A stretch of DNA of 25,184 nucleotides from a virus. Below are positions 1 through 7,488 of the stretch, in pieces. The notes below the pieces were generated by a model, which had not been told where the DNA came from, searched no databases, and saw only the letters and a list, made by a program, of their open reading frames with translations. Where the stretch lies: IMG/VR virus record IMGVR_UViG_3300017952_000095, positions 1 through 25,184 of that record. One strand, written 5' to 3'. The position numbers and the translations under genes are program-made. Numbering within the stretch: the stretch's first letter is position 1; each line of letters opens with the position of its first letter.

Positions 1-294
1 GATTCATTCTCTGAGGGTGAGAAGCAACGTATTGACCTTGCTCTGTTGTTTACTTGGAGACAGATCGCCAAGATGAAAAATAGTGTTGCGACTAATCTTC
101 TTATATTAGACGAAACATTTGATTCATCTTTAGATCATGACGGTATTGACAATCTCATGAAAATCATTTATACTTTAGGAGAAAGTACGAATGTATTTGT
201 TATATCTCATAAGGGTGAGATGTTAGAAGGTAAATTCGAACGTAAACTTGAAATAGTGAAAGATAAAAACTTTAGTAAGATAAAAGGTAATTAA
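1..294 (+). CDS. 46: gp46-like recombination endonuclease subunit, C-terminal fragment
   Basis: The reading frame is open from base 1, so this is the 3' end of a gene that begins before the window. It encodes the last 97 residues. The first residues DSFSEGEKQRIDLALLFTWR are the ABC-ATPase signature of the SbcC/Rad50 family, close to T4 gp46 from memory. The Walker B/D-loop segment LLILDETFDSSLD follows, then the switch histidine in VFVISHKG. In T4, gp46 with gp47 forms the Mre11/Rad50-type complex that resects DNA ends for recombination-dependent replication. The clamp gene follows after 2 nt, as expected for a T4-like replication cluster. An internal ATG at about 73 is not a start. Confidence 0.93.
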   Translation, partial: DSFSEGEKQRIDLALLFTWRQIAKMKNSVATNLLILDETFDSSLDHDGIDNLMKIIYTLGESTNVFVISHKGEMLEGKFERKLEIVKDKNFSKIKGN

Positions 295-296
295 TT

Positions 297-971
297 ATGG
301 AAATCAGTTCTAATACGGTAAACGTTCTAAAGAACTTTGGTACAATCAATAGTAATATTGTTATCAATCCTGGTAACAAACTTATGACTATTGCAGAAGC
401 CAAGAATGTGTTAGCAGAAGCGATTGTTGACGAAACATTTGATCAAACATTAGGTATCTATGACCTCAATGAATTTCTAAATGTATTGAGTCTGGTGGAT
501 AATCCTTCTGTTAAGTTTGGTGAACAATCAATGCAGATTGGTGGTAATGCAGGTCGAGCATCTGTTAAGTATTATTACTCTGACACGGATATCTTGACAA
601 GCCCACAAAAGCCTATTATTATGCCCGATCCTGATGTTTGGTTTACTCTAGATCAGGATACACTTACTAATATTAAACGTGCTGCGATGTCATTAGGACA
701 TTCTCAGATGTTGATTGAACCAGATGATGGTGTTATACTATTAACAGTAGTAGATACAGAGAACACAACATCCAATTCATATTCTATTTCAGTAGACGGA
801 GGATACAACGAAGACTCATTCAAATTTATTATTAACATCTCTAACCTAAAGATGATATCTGATAGCTATGATGTTAAGATATCTAAAAAATTAATTTCAC
901 AATTTACAAGTTCAGACGAGAAACTCAACTACTGGGTTGCTCTAGAGAAAAATTCAACATATGGAGACTAA
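297..971 (+). CDS. 45: gp45 sliding clamp (DNA polymerase processivity factor)
   Basis: This 224-residue protein matches T4 gp45 in length (about 228) and in scattered motifs: the N-terminal LKNFGTINSNIVINPG, the IYDLNEFLNVLSLVD segment, FKFIINISNLKM and the C-terminal YWVALE. It should form a trimeric ring that tethers gp43 to DNA and, in T4, also activates late transcription with gp33 and gp55. It starts 2 nt after gp46 and lies upstream of the clamp loader genes, the standard order. The stop overlaps an in-frame upstream Met of the next gene, but the better start of that gene is at 973. Confidence 0.93.
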   Translation: MEISSNTVNVLKNFGTINSNIVINPGNKLMTIAEAKNVLAEAIVDETFDQTLGIYDLNEFLNVLSLVDNPSVKFGEQSMQIGGNAGRASVKYYYSDTDILTSPQKPIIMPDPDVWFTLDQDTLTNIKRAAMSLGHSQMLIEPDDGVILLTVVDTENTTSNSYSISVDGGYNEDSFKFIINISNLKMISDSYDVKISKKLISQFTSSDEKLNYWVALEKNSTYGD

Positions 972-972
972 T

Positions 973-1200
973 ATGTCTAAAAAAGACGAAGTAAAAATGG
1001 CACACGAATCACATGCACCAGTATATGATCTTGCCAATCGGGTGTGCCGTTCATCTATCGCGGTTATTGATACTATGGTACAGCGTGGTGCTGTTAAAGG
1101 TGAAGAACTATCTACACTTGGTACACTACGTGATCAAGCCGTACAACTAATTCAGATGTCCGAAACATACCAACAAGATCAAGCTGCTGAAGCTGAATAA
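973..1200 (+). CDS. Small conserved phage protein between clamp and clamp loader
   Basis: A 75-residue protein of unknown function. I place the start at the ATG at 973 (MSKKDEVKMA) rather than the in-frame ATG at 961 inside gp45, because 973 sits one base after the gp45 stop and has GGAG at 963-966 as ribosome binding site. The protein looks helical and ends in an acidic, glutamine-rich tail (QQDQAAEAE). It has two helical stretches around NRVCRSSIAVIDTMVQRG and LRDQAVQLIQMSETY. Its place between genes 45 and 44 suggests a replication accessory role, but this is only context. It lacks the hydrophobic C-terminal clamp-binding tail expected of a gp33-type coactivator. Confidence 0.75.
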   Translation: MSKKDEVKMAHESHAPVYDLANRVCRSSIAVIDTMVQRGAVKGEELSTLGTLRDQAVQLIQMSETYQQDQAAEAE

Positions 1201-1217
1201 GGATACCTTTTTATATT

Positions 1218-2156
1218 ATGAGCAAAGATTTTCTTTGGGTTGAAAAATATCGTCCTAAGAATATATCCGAAACGATCCTTCCTCCTTCTCTTAAAAAAAC
1301 GTTTCAGGATATGGTGGCAACCGGTGAATTGCAGAATATGCTTTTCACCGGTACTGCTGGCTTAGGCAAAACAACAGTGGCCAAAGCTCTATGCAATGAG
1401 CTTGACCTTGATTATATTCTTATTAATGGATCAGAAGAGGGCAACATTGATACTCTTCGTGGTAAGATTAAACAATTTGCCTCTTCTGTATCCCTGCAAG
1501 GTGGTTATAAGGTTGTCATCCTCGACGAGGCTGATTATCTAAACCCCCAGTCTACACAACCTGCCTTGCGGGGATTTATCGAAGAGTTTAGTAATAACTG
1601 TCGATTTATTCTTACATGTAATTTTAAAAATAGAATCATTGAACCATTACATTCCCGTTGTGGTGTATATGAATTCAATACCTCTAAAAAGGAAATGGCT
1701 GAACTTGCTGGTCAGTTCTTTAAACGATTTGTATATATACTAGGACAGGAAAGTATATCATATGATCAGAAAGAGGCAGCTGATCTGATTATGAAACACG
1801 CACCAGACTGGAGACGGGTTTTAAATGAAGCACAGCGATATTCTAATACCAATTCTTACCTTAGTATTCCTAATTCAAATAATAATTCTGGCAACTTTGG
1901 AGACCTAACTAAAATACTTAAAGATAAAAACTTTAAGGCCATGAGACGTTGGGTCGTTGATAATATGGATATGGACACTACAGCTATATTCCGCGGTCTG
2001 TATGATTCCATGTATACATATGTAGATTCACATAGTATACCTCAATTGGTTTTGTTGTTGGCTGATTATCAATATAAAGACGCCTTTGTTGCTGATCATG
2101 AACTTAATATGGTTGCCTGTCTTACTGAAGTTATGCGAGACATTCAATTTAAATAG
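1218..2156 (+). CDS. 44: gp44 clamp loader ATPase subunit
   Basis: This 312-residue AAA+ ATPase matches T4 gp44 (319 residues). The N-terminus FLWVEKYRPKNISE is the classic RFC/clamp-loader opening. Walker A is GTAGLGKT at residues 45-52, Walker B is VVILDEADYL with Asp103 and Glu104, and the SRC arginine-finger motif is at residues 146-148. It should load the gp45 ring onto primer-template junctions together with gp62. Unlike T4, where 44 and 62 adjoin, a glutaredoxin gene separates them here. An AAGGA at 1199-1203 lies rather far upstream of the ATG, so the start rests mainly on homology. Confidence 0.95.
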   Translation: MSKDFLWVEKYRPKNISETILPPSLKKTFQDMVATGELQNMLFTGTAGLGKTTVAKALCNELDLDYILINGSEEGNIDTLRGKIKQFASSVSLQGGYKVVILDEADYLNPQSTQPALRGFIEEFSNNCRFILTCNFKNRIIEPLHSRCGVYEFNTSKKEMAELAGQFFKRFVYILGQESISYDQKEAADLIMKHAPDWRRVLNEAQRYSNTNSYLSIPNSNNNSGNFGDLTKILKDKNFKAMRRWVVDNMDMDTTAIFRGLYDSMYTYVDSHSIPQLVLLLADYQYKDAFVADHELNMVACLTEVMRDIQFK

Positions 2157-2164
2157 GAGGTACT

Positions 2165-2455
2165 ATGGCCATAACACTTTATACACAACCACGTTGTACG
2201 TATTGTGAAATAATGAAATCAAAGCTTGACAAAACAGGATATGTGTATTATGTTATTAATATACAAGAAGATCCTAAAGCTTTGGCTTTTATGAAAGCTC
2301 AGGGCCATATAACCGTACCTCAATTATATGTTAATGATAATCATATTAATAAAAAGAATACACAAGACTATACCTCAGAAGAATTATATAAATTGATATC
2401 CGAGAGCCTTGATAGATGGGCTTGGCAGGATAGTGGAGTTGAGCAAGGTATTTAA
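2165..2455 (+). CDS. Glutaredoxin
   Basis: A 96-residue glutaredoxin/thioredoxin-fold protein. The N-terminus ITLYTQPRCTYCEIMK carries the CxxC redox motif (CTYC), and HITVPQLYVND gives the cis-proline loop (TVPQ). In T4 the equivalent, NrdC, reduces ribonucleotide reductase to supply dNTPs; that role is inferred here because no reductase gene is in the window. A good Shine-Dalgarno (TAGGAGG at 2154-2160) lies just upstream and overlaps the gp44 stop. The stop overlaps the gp62 start as TAATG, so it is translationally linked within the clamp-loader operon. The C-terminus after about residue 80 is extended and tryptophan-containing. Confidence 0.9.
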   Translation: MAITLYTQPRCTYCEIMKSKLDKTGYVYYVINIQEDPKALAFMKAQGHITVPQLYVNDNHINKKNTQDYTSEELYKLISESLDRWAWQDSGVEQGI

Positions 2456-2832
2456 TGAACCCTTTTAATTATGTTACTAGTATCAATGATACTAAAAAAG
2501 ATATTATGATTGATGATATGGCTGAGAAGTCATATAATAGTTTTATGGTCAATAGATCATTAAGCTACTTTAATGACACGGCGGTCTTGGCCAATGTCAT
2601 GAATCAATACCACCATTGTGATAATAAACTTCAATATCATTTTTTGATAAATACCATCAGAAAGCGTAAACGATTTTCGAAATGGATGAAACCAGAAACT
2701 GAGAGTGATATTGAGGTGATTAAACAATACTATGGCTATAGCAATGAGAAAGCCAAACAAATACTTCATCTCCTATCACCTGAACAAATAACTATAATAA
2801 AACAGAAGGTGAGTAAAGGTGGAAGAGGCTAA
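2455..2832 (+). CDS. 62: gp62 clamp loader small subunit
   Basis: A 125-residue protein resembling the short gp62 of marine T4-like phages; T4 gp62 is longer (187). Recognisable segments are PFNYVTSINDTKKD, the NRSLSYFNDTAVLANVMNQYHHCDNKLQYHFLI stretch (split here by context), KRFSKWMK and IKQYYGYSNEKAKQIL. It completes the gp44/gp62 loader. It has no ATPase motif, as expected. The start overlaps the glutaredoxin stop (TAATG), and the end overlaps the regA start by 14 nt, so gp62 and RegA are probably translationally coupled. Confidence 0.88.
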   Translation: MNPFNYVTSINDTKKDIMIDDMAEKSYNSFMVNRSLSYFNDTAVLANVMNQYHHCDNKLQYHFLINTIRKRKRFSKWMKPETESDIEVIKQYYGYSNEKAKQILHLLSPEQITIIKQKVSKGGRG

Positions 2833-3229
2833 CTTAATTCAATGGAGTCCAACAGAGATGTTGGAAGTGACTTTAAATGATCCAGAAGATTTTTTAAAGG
2901 TAAGAGAGACACTAACACGTATTGGTGTAGCATCTCGCAAAGATAAAAAACTATTTCAATCATGTCATATCTTACATAAACAAGGGCGTTACTTTATTGT
3001 CCACTTTAAAGAGTTGTTTATGTTAGATGGTAAAAAGGCTAATCTCGAAGAATCAGATATTCAAAGACGCAATACTATTGCTACACTAATGAGTGATTGG
3101 GGATTGGTCGAAATACAGGACACATCTAAAGCAGCAGATTGTGCTCCTTTGAGATTGATTAAAATATTACCGTTTAAAGAAAAGGATGAGTGGGAGTTAT
3201 GTCCCAAATATAACATTGGCACGAAATGA
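2819..3229 (+). CDS. regA: RegA translational repressor
   Basis: This 136-residue protein resembles T4 RegA (122 residues), the RNA-binding repressor that blocks translation initiation of many early phage mRNAs. Family-like segments are LEVTLNDPEDFLKVRETLTR IG near residues 16-36, the LFQSCHILHKQGRYFIVHFKELF strand region and the C-terminal RLIKILPFKEKDEW. The start is the GTG at 2819 inside the end of gene 62; AAGGTGAG about 10 nt upstream can serve as ribosome binding site. RegA commonly represses its own mRNA, so this overlapping start may itself be a target, which is inference. Its position after 62 is the T4 order. Confidence 0.88.
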   Translation: MEEANLIQWSPTEMLEVTLNDPEDFLKVRETLTRIGVASRKDKKLFQSCHILHKQGRYFIVHFKELFMLDGKKANLEESDIQRRNTIATLMSDWGLVEIQDTSKAADCAPLRLIKILPFKEKDEWELCPKYNIGTK

Positions 3230-3251
3230 ATAACAGAAGTTCAAATAAATC

Positions 3252-3280
3252 GTGACTAATGGTCCAGATCCTATTATAAT
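3252..3280 (+). promoter_or_regulatory. Sigma70-like promoter upstream of hsp20
   Basis: GTGACT at 3252-3257 (4 of 6 with TTGACA) and a perfect TATAAT at 3275-3280 are separated by 17 bp. It lies in the 121-nt gap after regA and would start transcription around 3287. Confidence 0.65.
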
Positions 3281-3285
3281 TTAAA

Positions 3286-3293
3286 TATAAATA
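3286..3293 (+). promoter_or_regulatory. T4-type late promoter box
   Basis: TATAAATA at 3286-3293 is the exact T4 late-promoter consensus recognised by gp55-RNA polymerase. I saw no other copy in an intergenic position. It overlaps the expected start of the sigma70-like promoter just upstream, so hsp20 may be read early and late. The site is in a very AT-rich stretch, so chance occurrence is possible. Confidence 0.5.
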
Positions 3294-3297
3294 ATGT

Positions 3298-3321
3298 TGC
3301 AATGCGGATGGTCCGGTTGCA
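3298..3321 (+). promoter_or_regulatory. Leader hairpin 5' of hsp20
   Basis: TGCAA at 3298-3302 pairs with TTGCA at 3317-3321, and CGGA (3305-3308) pairs with TCCG (3312-3315) around a TGG loop. It lies between the promoters and the ribosome binding site. It could be the upstream hairpin of a thermosensor leader or simply stabilise the mRNA 5' end. A terminator is less likely, because the following tract (ATTTATTCTT) is a broken T run and the gene begins 30 nt later. Confidence 0.45.
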
Positions 3322-3325
3322 TTTA

Positions 3326-3346
3326 TTCTTGCTTGTAAAAGGAGAA
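3326..3346 (+). promoter_or_regulatory. Putative ROSE-like RNA thermometer hairpin masking the hsp20 RBS
   Basis: UUCUUGCUU (3326-3334) can pair with AAGGAGAA (3339-3346) around a GUAA (GNRA-type) tetraloop, leaving G3331 bulged. The pairs are U3326-A3346, U3327-A3345, C3328-G3344, U3329-A3343, U3330-G3342, C3332-G3341, U3333-A3340 and U3334-A3339. The Shine-Dalgarno AAGGAG is fully inside the stem, 6 nt before the ATG at 3351. UUGCU opposite AGGA with a bulged G is the hallmark of ROSE thermometers, known in front of small heat-shock genes of Alpha- and Gammaproteobacteria. The fold is read by eye; stability was not computed. Confidence 0.5.
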
Positions 3347-3350
3347 AACT

Positions 3351-3815
3351 ATGACAGGCGTACAATCACTATTTCCACGTTCATCTTTTGTTGGCTTTGA
3401 CCATCTACTCAATGAACTGGACTATGTAGCTAAACACTCATCAGATAACTATCCCCCACATAATATTCTTAGAACAGGTGATCACGATTACCTAATTGAA
3501 TTGGCTGTGGCTGGATTTAGTAAGGACGAACTTAACATTGAAGTTAAGGATCGTACACTTACTGTTAGAGGTGAACATGTAAGTAAGGGTCGCGAATACA
3601 TTCACCGTGGTATTTCCACCAAGAAGTTCAAACGCACCTTTAGGCTGTCCGAACACGTAAAAGTAAACGGAGCAGACTTAGTAGACGGAGTATTGTCAGT
3701 AGAACTGAAATATGAAGTTCCAGAAGAACTGCGTCCTCGTAAAATCGAAATCGGTCATTACGAGGAATTAACAAATGACACAGACACTAAAGAGCTTCTT
3801 CAAGAAGCTGATTAA
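3351..3815 (+). CDS. hsp20: Hsp20-family small heat-shock protein
   Basis: A 154-residue alpha-crystallin-domain chaperone of the IbpA type. The N-terminus LFPRSSFVGFDHLLNEL is IbpA-like. The crystallin core runs from about residue 36 (NYPPHNI) to 130, with DYLIELAVAGFSKDELNIEV, YIHRGISTKKFKRTFRL and the conserved A-x-x-x-(D/N)-GVL equivalent ADLVDGVLSVEL. The usual C-terminal I-x-I tail may be IEIGH. Small heat-shock proteins hold unfolding proteins soluble; marine T4-like phages carry hsp20 at this same place between regA and 43, where a role in capsid or replisome assembly is suspected. It is preceded by its own promoters and a leader hairpin over the ribosome binding site. Confidence 0.93.
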   Translation: MTGVQSLFPRSSFVGFDHLLNELDYVAKHSSDNYPPHNILRTGDHDYLIELAVAGFSKDELNIEVKDRTLTVRGEHVSKGREYIHRGISTKKFKRTFRLSEHVKVNGADLVDGVLSVELKYEVPEELRPRKIEIGHYEELTNDTDTKELLQEAD

Positions 3816-3999
3816 CGACTATCAGATGGCCAAAGCCGTTCGTCAAACTGAAAACGAATTGCGTAAGCTAACTGATCAAGAATTGAACGATATTGGTATT
3901 GCAAGGGGTGATATTTATTCTATCGCCAGACAAGATATTGATATGAAAAAATCACATCTTATCTCACCTTTTAATCCTAACCTAAAAGGATTTGTCTAA
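3775..3999 (+). CDS. DUF1127 (YjiS-like) small protein
   Basis: A 74-residue protein with the DUF1127 core: RQTENELRKLTDQELNDIGIARGDI at about residues 22-46, matching the family pattern of an Arg/Leu-rich helix followed by L-x-D-x-x-L-x-D-I-G-(I/L)-x-R-x-x-I. The family is mainly alphaproteobacterial; some members affect RNA-linked stress or phosphate responses. The start at 3775 overlaps hsp20 by 41 nt and has GAGG at 3762-3765 as ribosome binding site. A phage copy points to acquisition from an alphaproteobacterial host and perhaps interference with host regulation; the last idea is inference. It is followed by another short gene starting at its stop codon (TAATG). Confidence 0.85.
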   Translation: MTQTLKSFFKKLINDYQMAKAVRQTENELRKLTDQELNDIGIARGDIYSIARQDIDMKKSHLISPFNPNLKGFV

Positions 4000-4178
4000 T
4001 GTTTTATACAGAAACAGTTACTATCGATCATCGTTCATTTGCTCAAAAACTTTGGGCTGGGTTTCAAACCTGGTGTGAGGTTGTTGGGTATAGCAGAGCG
4101 GCTGTACATCTTGCATCTCTTGGCTATCATAAAGAAGCTAAAGAATGTATGATGCAAATCGCAAAGCTGAAAAGCTAG
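3999..4178 (+). CDS. Small 59-residue protein after DUF1127 gene
   Basis: An ATG at 3999 overlaps the DUF1127 stop (TAATG), opening 59 codons to the TAG at 4176-4178. The product begins MFYTETVTIDHRSFAQKLW and contains GYSRAAVHLASLGYHKEAK, an amphipathic helix-turn-helix-like pair, then a basic tail (AKLKS). It has two Cys residues. It looks like a short host-type protein rather than a phage structural one, and its overlap suggests joint expression with the DUF1127 protein. I do not recognise its function. Confidence 0.7.
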   Translation: MFYTETVTIDHRSFAQKLWAGFQTWCEVVGYSRAAVHLASLGYHKEAKECMMQIAKLKS

Positions 4179-4195
4179 TAGAAAAGTCTTAGCAG

Positions 4196-4213
4196 AGGGG
4201 CCTACGGGCCCCT
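4196..4213 (+). promoter_or_regulatory. GC-rich hairpin with UACG tetraloop
   Basis: AGGGGCC (4196-4202) and GGCCCCT (4207-4213) form a perfect 7-bp stem around TACG, giving the very stable C(UACG)G tetraloop. There is no T run after it (TAGATCACAC follows), so a simple intrinsic terminator is unlikely. It sits in the gap between two gene pairs and may protect the upstream mRNA 3' end or attenuate read-through. Confidence 0.6.
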
Positions 4214-4244
4214 TAGATCACACACAACACACAGGAGACATAAA

Positions 4245-4478
4245 ATGTCGAACCCATATCAAATCCGCTATGATGTATTAAACATGGCAAAAGACATGCT
4301 AGATAAGCAATATGACATGCAAATGGAAGTTGCTTATAAAGCCATGGAAATGTTTAAAGACAATGCTGAAGAAGCATTAGAAGCATATAAGAAATATATT
4401 CCCAAAGCTATCACTCCCGATGAGATTAAAACTCAAGCTGACAAACTTTATGAATTTGTTACAGATAAGGAGAAATAA
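4245..4478 (+). CDS. Small conserved phage protein upstream of gp43
   Basis: A 77-residue, helical and charged protein: YQIRYDVLNMAKDMLDKQYD, then a long helix through EVAYKAMEMFKDNAEEALEAYKK and an acidic end. AGGAGA at 4232-4237 is a good ribosome binding site. I recall similar short proteins in marine T4-like phages near gene 43 but no function. Its stop overlaps the next start (TAATG), so the two are probably co-translated. Confidence 0.75.
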   Translation: MSNPYQIRYDVLNMAKDMLDKQYDMQMEVAYKAMEMFKDNAEEALEAYKKYIPKAITPDEIKTQADKLYEFVTDKEK

Positions 4479-4771
4479 TGTCGATAAAGGTTTTAAAATT
4501 ATTTGATGGTCTTGAAGTAGTAGCAGAGGTTGTAGAAGAAACAGATGCGGATTTTACTGTCCGTAAACCTTCCGCACTCAGAATGGTTAGTCATGATCAA
4601 ATAGGCTTAACAATCTTTTCACCTCTTATTGATCCAGAAGATGATATTAAATTCTATAAGCATGGTTTGATTGCTGTTATGGATCCAACTCAAGAAATAA
4701 AAAATGAGTTTGAACGTATGCATAGCAAGTTAATGACACCACCTGATGCTAAGAAGAAATTAATAGTTTAA
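4478..4771 (+). CDS. Small beta-rich protein, possibly Sm-like
   Basis: A 97-residue protein. The N-terminal pattern IKVLKLFDGLEVVAEVVEETDADFTVRKP reads like the first strands of an Sm/LSm-type barrel (a short strand, G-x-x-(V/I)-x-(A/G)-x-V turn, another strand), as in Hfq-like phage proteins. The C-terminus is a charged helix (QEIKNEFERMHSKLM) and a Pro/Lys tail. If Sm-like it could bind RNA or form rings, but the assignment is from pattern only. It ends directly at the terminator stem at 4770 and is the last gene before gp43. Confidence 0.7.
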   Translation: MSIKVLKLFDGLEVVAEVVEETDADFTVRKPSALRMVSHDQIGLTIFSPLIDPEDDIKFYKHGLIAVMDPTQEIKNEFERMHSKLMTPPDAKKKLIV

Positions 4772-4793
4772 AAGGGGCGTTGCCCCTTTTTTT
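4770..4793 (+). terminator. Rho-independent terminator upstream of gp43
   Basis: AAAAGGGGC (4770-4778), loop GTT, and GCCCCTTTT (4782-4790) form a perfect 9-bp stem followed by a T run. The stem overlaps the stop codon of the preceding gene. It separates the hsp20 block from the polymerase gene. Confidence 0.85.
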
Positions 4794-4808
4794 ATTTTAT
4801 AATATAAT
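4780..4808 (+). promoter_or_regulatory. Possible promoter for gp43 operon
   Basis: TATAAT at 4803-4808 lies 17 bp after TTGCCC at 4780-4785 (4 of 6 with TTGACA); a second TATAAT is at 4798-4803. The -35 lies inside the terminator stem. It would restart transcription for gp43, whose GGAGG ribosome binding site is at 4828-4832. Confidence 0.45.
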
Positions 4809-4836
4809 AAAAGCTTAATGTAAGTTCGGAGGTATT

Positions 4837-7488
4837 ATGAACTTTTACACTAGCGTAAATCGTTATGGCAATAACATACTATATCGTGGAATCGAAGACG
4901 GCCAAAAGGTTGCTAAGAAGATTCCCTACATGCCAACATTATATGTAAACTCTACACATGAGACTGGTTGGTATAACCTACAGGGCGATCCTGTTCTCCC
5001 CAAATGCTTTGACTCAATGCGTGATGCAACAAACTATATGAAAACATATGGTGAAGTAGATGGTATGACTATCTATGGTACAACCAATTATATCACACAA
5101 TTCATTGCAGATAAATTTAGACCTGACAAAGAAGTAAAGTTTGATCAGGATAAGGTAAATATAACATATATTGATATCGAGGTTGCTTCTGATGAGGGCT
5201 TTCCATTTCCAGAATCAGCTGCTCATCCAGTAACTACCATATCAATGAAGAATAATCAATCAGACACCTATTGGGTGTGGGGGCTATACGACTACGATGA
5301 AGACAAATGTGAAGTTGAAGGTATTGAGCACATCCATTATAAAAAATGTAAGGATGAAGTTGAACTGCTATTGGATTGGTTATCTTATTGGTCGGATCCT
5401 AGGTGGTCTCCGGACATTGTCACCGGCTGGAATACTAGGGGCTTTGATCTTCCTTATCTGGTTAATCGTATACGGAACGTCATCGGAGGAGATGTCTACA
5501 GAAAGCTTTCTCCGTGGGGATTGGTCGAAGACCGAACAATAAACATTGCTGGTCGACCTCATCTCTTCTATGACTTTGCCGGTATTCAACAATTAGACTA
5601 TCTAGAATTATTTCGTAAGTTTGGATTTCAGTATGGTGCACAAGAGTCATATAAGTTAGATCATATCGCACATGTTGTATTAGATGAACGTAAATTAGAT
5701 TATGAAGAATATGGTAACCTTAATAGTCTCTACAAGTATGATTACCAGAAGTATGTTGACTATAACCTAAAAGATGTTCAATTAATTGAGAAGCTAGACA
5801 AAAGATTAAACCTTATTAACCTTGCCATGACCATGGCCTATAGAGGTGGTGTTAATTATGCTGAGACCTTTGGTACTGTGCAGATTTGGGATGCTATCAT
5901 TTATCGTATTCTATTAGTACAACAGATAGCCATACCTCCTAAAAGACCTCAAACTAAAAGAGAATATGAAGGTGCTTATGTAAAAGAACCTCAAAAGGGT
6001 ATGCACGATTGGGTTGTATCCTTTGACCTTAATTCTCTATATCCAAATATTATTGTTCAGAATAATATGTCACCTGAAACAATTATACCAGGTATTGAGT
6101 TTGGTATGTCAGTTGATAATGTTCTTAACGGTCATATACCCGATCCTAAAGAAGACGTTGCTATCTCTGCTACTGGTATGAGATTTAGAAAAGACGTTGA
6201 TGGTATTATTCCAAGTGTCATTAAACAGTATTATGATGAACGCCGTGTTATTAAAAATAAAATGTTACGGGTATCCCAAGATTTAGAGGATATGGGTGAT
6301 TATGATTCTGCGATTGCTTTAAGAGAACATCAAACCAGATTGTCTAAAGACAGTGGTGGAGTGGTAGGTGATGCAACCAAGGCATCCGAATTTGTATTAA
6401 AACAATTAAAATTGTACGGTACTCGTAGGTCTTGGGATGGTCGGATTGGAGCCATCAAAGCACAGATTGCTGACTTAACAAACCAGCAGATGGCCATTAA
6501 GATTCTTATGAACTCTTTATATGGTGCCTATGCTAATAACTATTTTAGATACTTTGATCATCGTATTGCTGAATCGATTACATTGACTGGCCAGCTGGCT
6601 ATTCGTTGGGCCGAAAAGTCTATTAATGAATATCTTAACTCTACATTAGATACATTGGGTAAAGACTACGTAATAGCTATTGATACTGATTCTCTCTATG
6701 TTAATATGAGTTCATTGGTAGAAAAGTTTAATCCCAAGAAGCCAATAGATTTTTTAAATATTATAGCACAAGAGAAGATAGAACCTATCTTAGAGAATGC
6801 ATATAATAGTCTATTTAAGGTTTTAAACTCTAAAGAGAATCGTATGGAGATGTCTCGTGAAGTTATAGCTGATCGTGGTGTATGGATTGCAAAAAAGAGA
6901 TACATCCTTAATGTTTGGGATAATGAAGGTGTTCGTTATAAAGAACCTAAGATTAAGATGATGGGTGTTGATGCAGTACGATCATCTACTCCTCAGGTGT
7001 GCCGAGACAAGTTTAAAAAGATCTTTAAGATTATTCTAGAAGAAGGCGAACAGGCCACACAAAACTTTATTGCGGAATTCCGAAAAGAGTTTAAGGCTCT
7101 GAGACCAGAGGAGATATCCTTTCCTCGAGGTTGTAAGGGTCTAGACAAATGGTCAGACAATCGCGATATATATTTAAAAGCGTGTCCCATACACGTACGA
7201 GGATCTCTTCTCTACAATCATCATATAAAACGTATGGGTCTAGAACAGAAGTATGAGATGATTAATAATGGTGAGAAGATTAAGTTCTGTTATCTAAAGA
7301 TGCCAAACACTATTAAAGAAAATGTTATTGCATTTCCTGCGGTTTTACCAAAAGAGCTTGACGTACATCGATTTGTAGATTATAATAAGATGTATGATAA
7401 ATCTTTTGTTGATCCTATCCAACACTTACTTGACGCTGTCGGTTGGGATGTTGAACCTAGAGCAACGCTAGAGGACTTTTTTGGATAA
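4837..7488 (+). CDS. 43: gp43 family B DNA polymerase
   Basis: An 883-residue replicative polymerase with proofreading exonuclease, like T4 gp43 (898). Exo I is DIE at 113-115, Exo II is NTRGFD with Asp204, Exo III is YNLKD with Tyr309 and Asp313. Polymerase motif A is FDLNSLYP from Asp397, motif B is K555-ILMNSLYG with Asn559, and motif C is DTDS from Asp616. All catalytic residues are present. The C-terminus LEDFFG is a plausible clamp-binding peptide for gp45. GGAGG stands 5 nt before the ATG. The gene is uninterrupted (no intron or intein) and its stop overlaps the next start (TAATG). Confidence 0.97.
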   Translation: MNFYTSVNRYGNNILYRGIEDGQKVAKKIPYMPTLYVNSTHETGWYNLQGDPVLPKCFDSMRDATNYMKTYGEVDGMTIYGTTNYITQFIADKFRPDKEVKFDQDKVNITYIDIEVASDEGFPFPESAAHPVTTISMKNNQSDTYWVWGLYDYDEDKCEVEGIEHIHYKKCKDEVELLLDWLSYWSDPRWSPDIVTGWNTRGFDLPYLVNRIRNVIGGDVYRKLSPWGLVEDRTINIAGRPHLFYDFAGIQQLDYLELFRKFGFQYGAQESYKLDHIAHVVLDERKLDYEEYGNLNSLYKYDYQKYVDYNLKDVQLIEKLDKRLNLINLAMTMAYRGGVNYAETFGTVQIWDAIIYRILLVQQIAIPPKRPQTKREYEGAYVKEPQKGMHDWVVSFDLNSLYPNIIVQNNMSPETIIPGIEFGMSVDNVLNGHIPDPKEDVAISATGMRFRKDVDGIIPSVIKQYYDERRVIKNKMLRVSQDLEDMGDYDSAIALREHQTRLSKDSGGVVGDATKASEFVLKQLKLYGTRRSWDGRIGAIKAQIADLTNQQMAIKILMNSLYGAYANNYFRYFDHRIAESITLTGQLAIRWAEKSINEYLNSTLDTLGKDYVIAIDTDSLYVNMSSLVEKFNPKKPIDFLNIIAQEKIEPILENAYNSLFKVLNSKENRMEMSREVIADRGVWIAKKRYILNVWDNEGVRYKEPKIKMMGVDAVRSSTPQVCRDKFKKIFKIILEEGEQATQNFIAEFRKEFKALRPEEISFPRGCKGLDKWSDNRDIYLKACPIHVRGSLLYNHHIKRMGLEQKYEMINNGEKIKFCYLKMPNTIKENVIAFPAVLPKELDVHRFVDYNKMYDKSFVDPIQHLLDAVGWDVEPRATLEDFFG

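Noticed and set aside
973-1200. Small gene after gp45 as the late-transcription coactivator gp33
   Set aside because: It lacks a hydrophobic clamp-binding C-terminus and I could not match the family beyond size and location.
3298-3321. Leader hairpin as a rho-independent terminator after regA
   Set aside because: The stem is interrupted and the following T run is broken; it lies downstream of two good promoters.
3329-3334. TTGCTT as a T4 MotA middle-promoter box before hsp20
   Set aside because: No -10 lies at the needed distance downstream and the bases are better explained as the anti-Shine-Dalgarno strand of the leader hairpin.
3174-3365. Reverse-strand reading frame across the regA end and hsp20 leader
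   Set aside because: It covers a promoter/leader region and a well-supported + strand gene, with no family-like sequence. Other long reverse frames within gp43, gp41, queC and dpdA were dismissed for the same reason.
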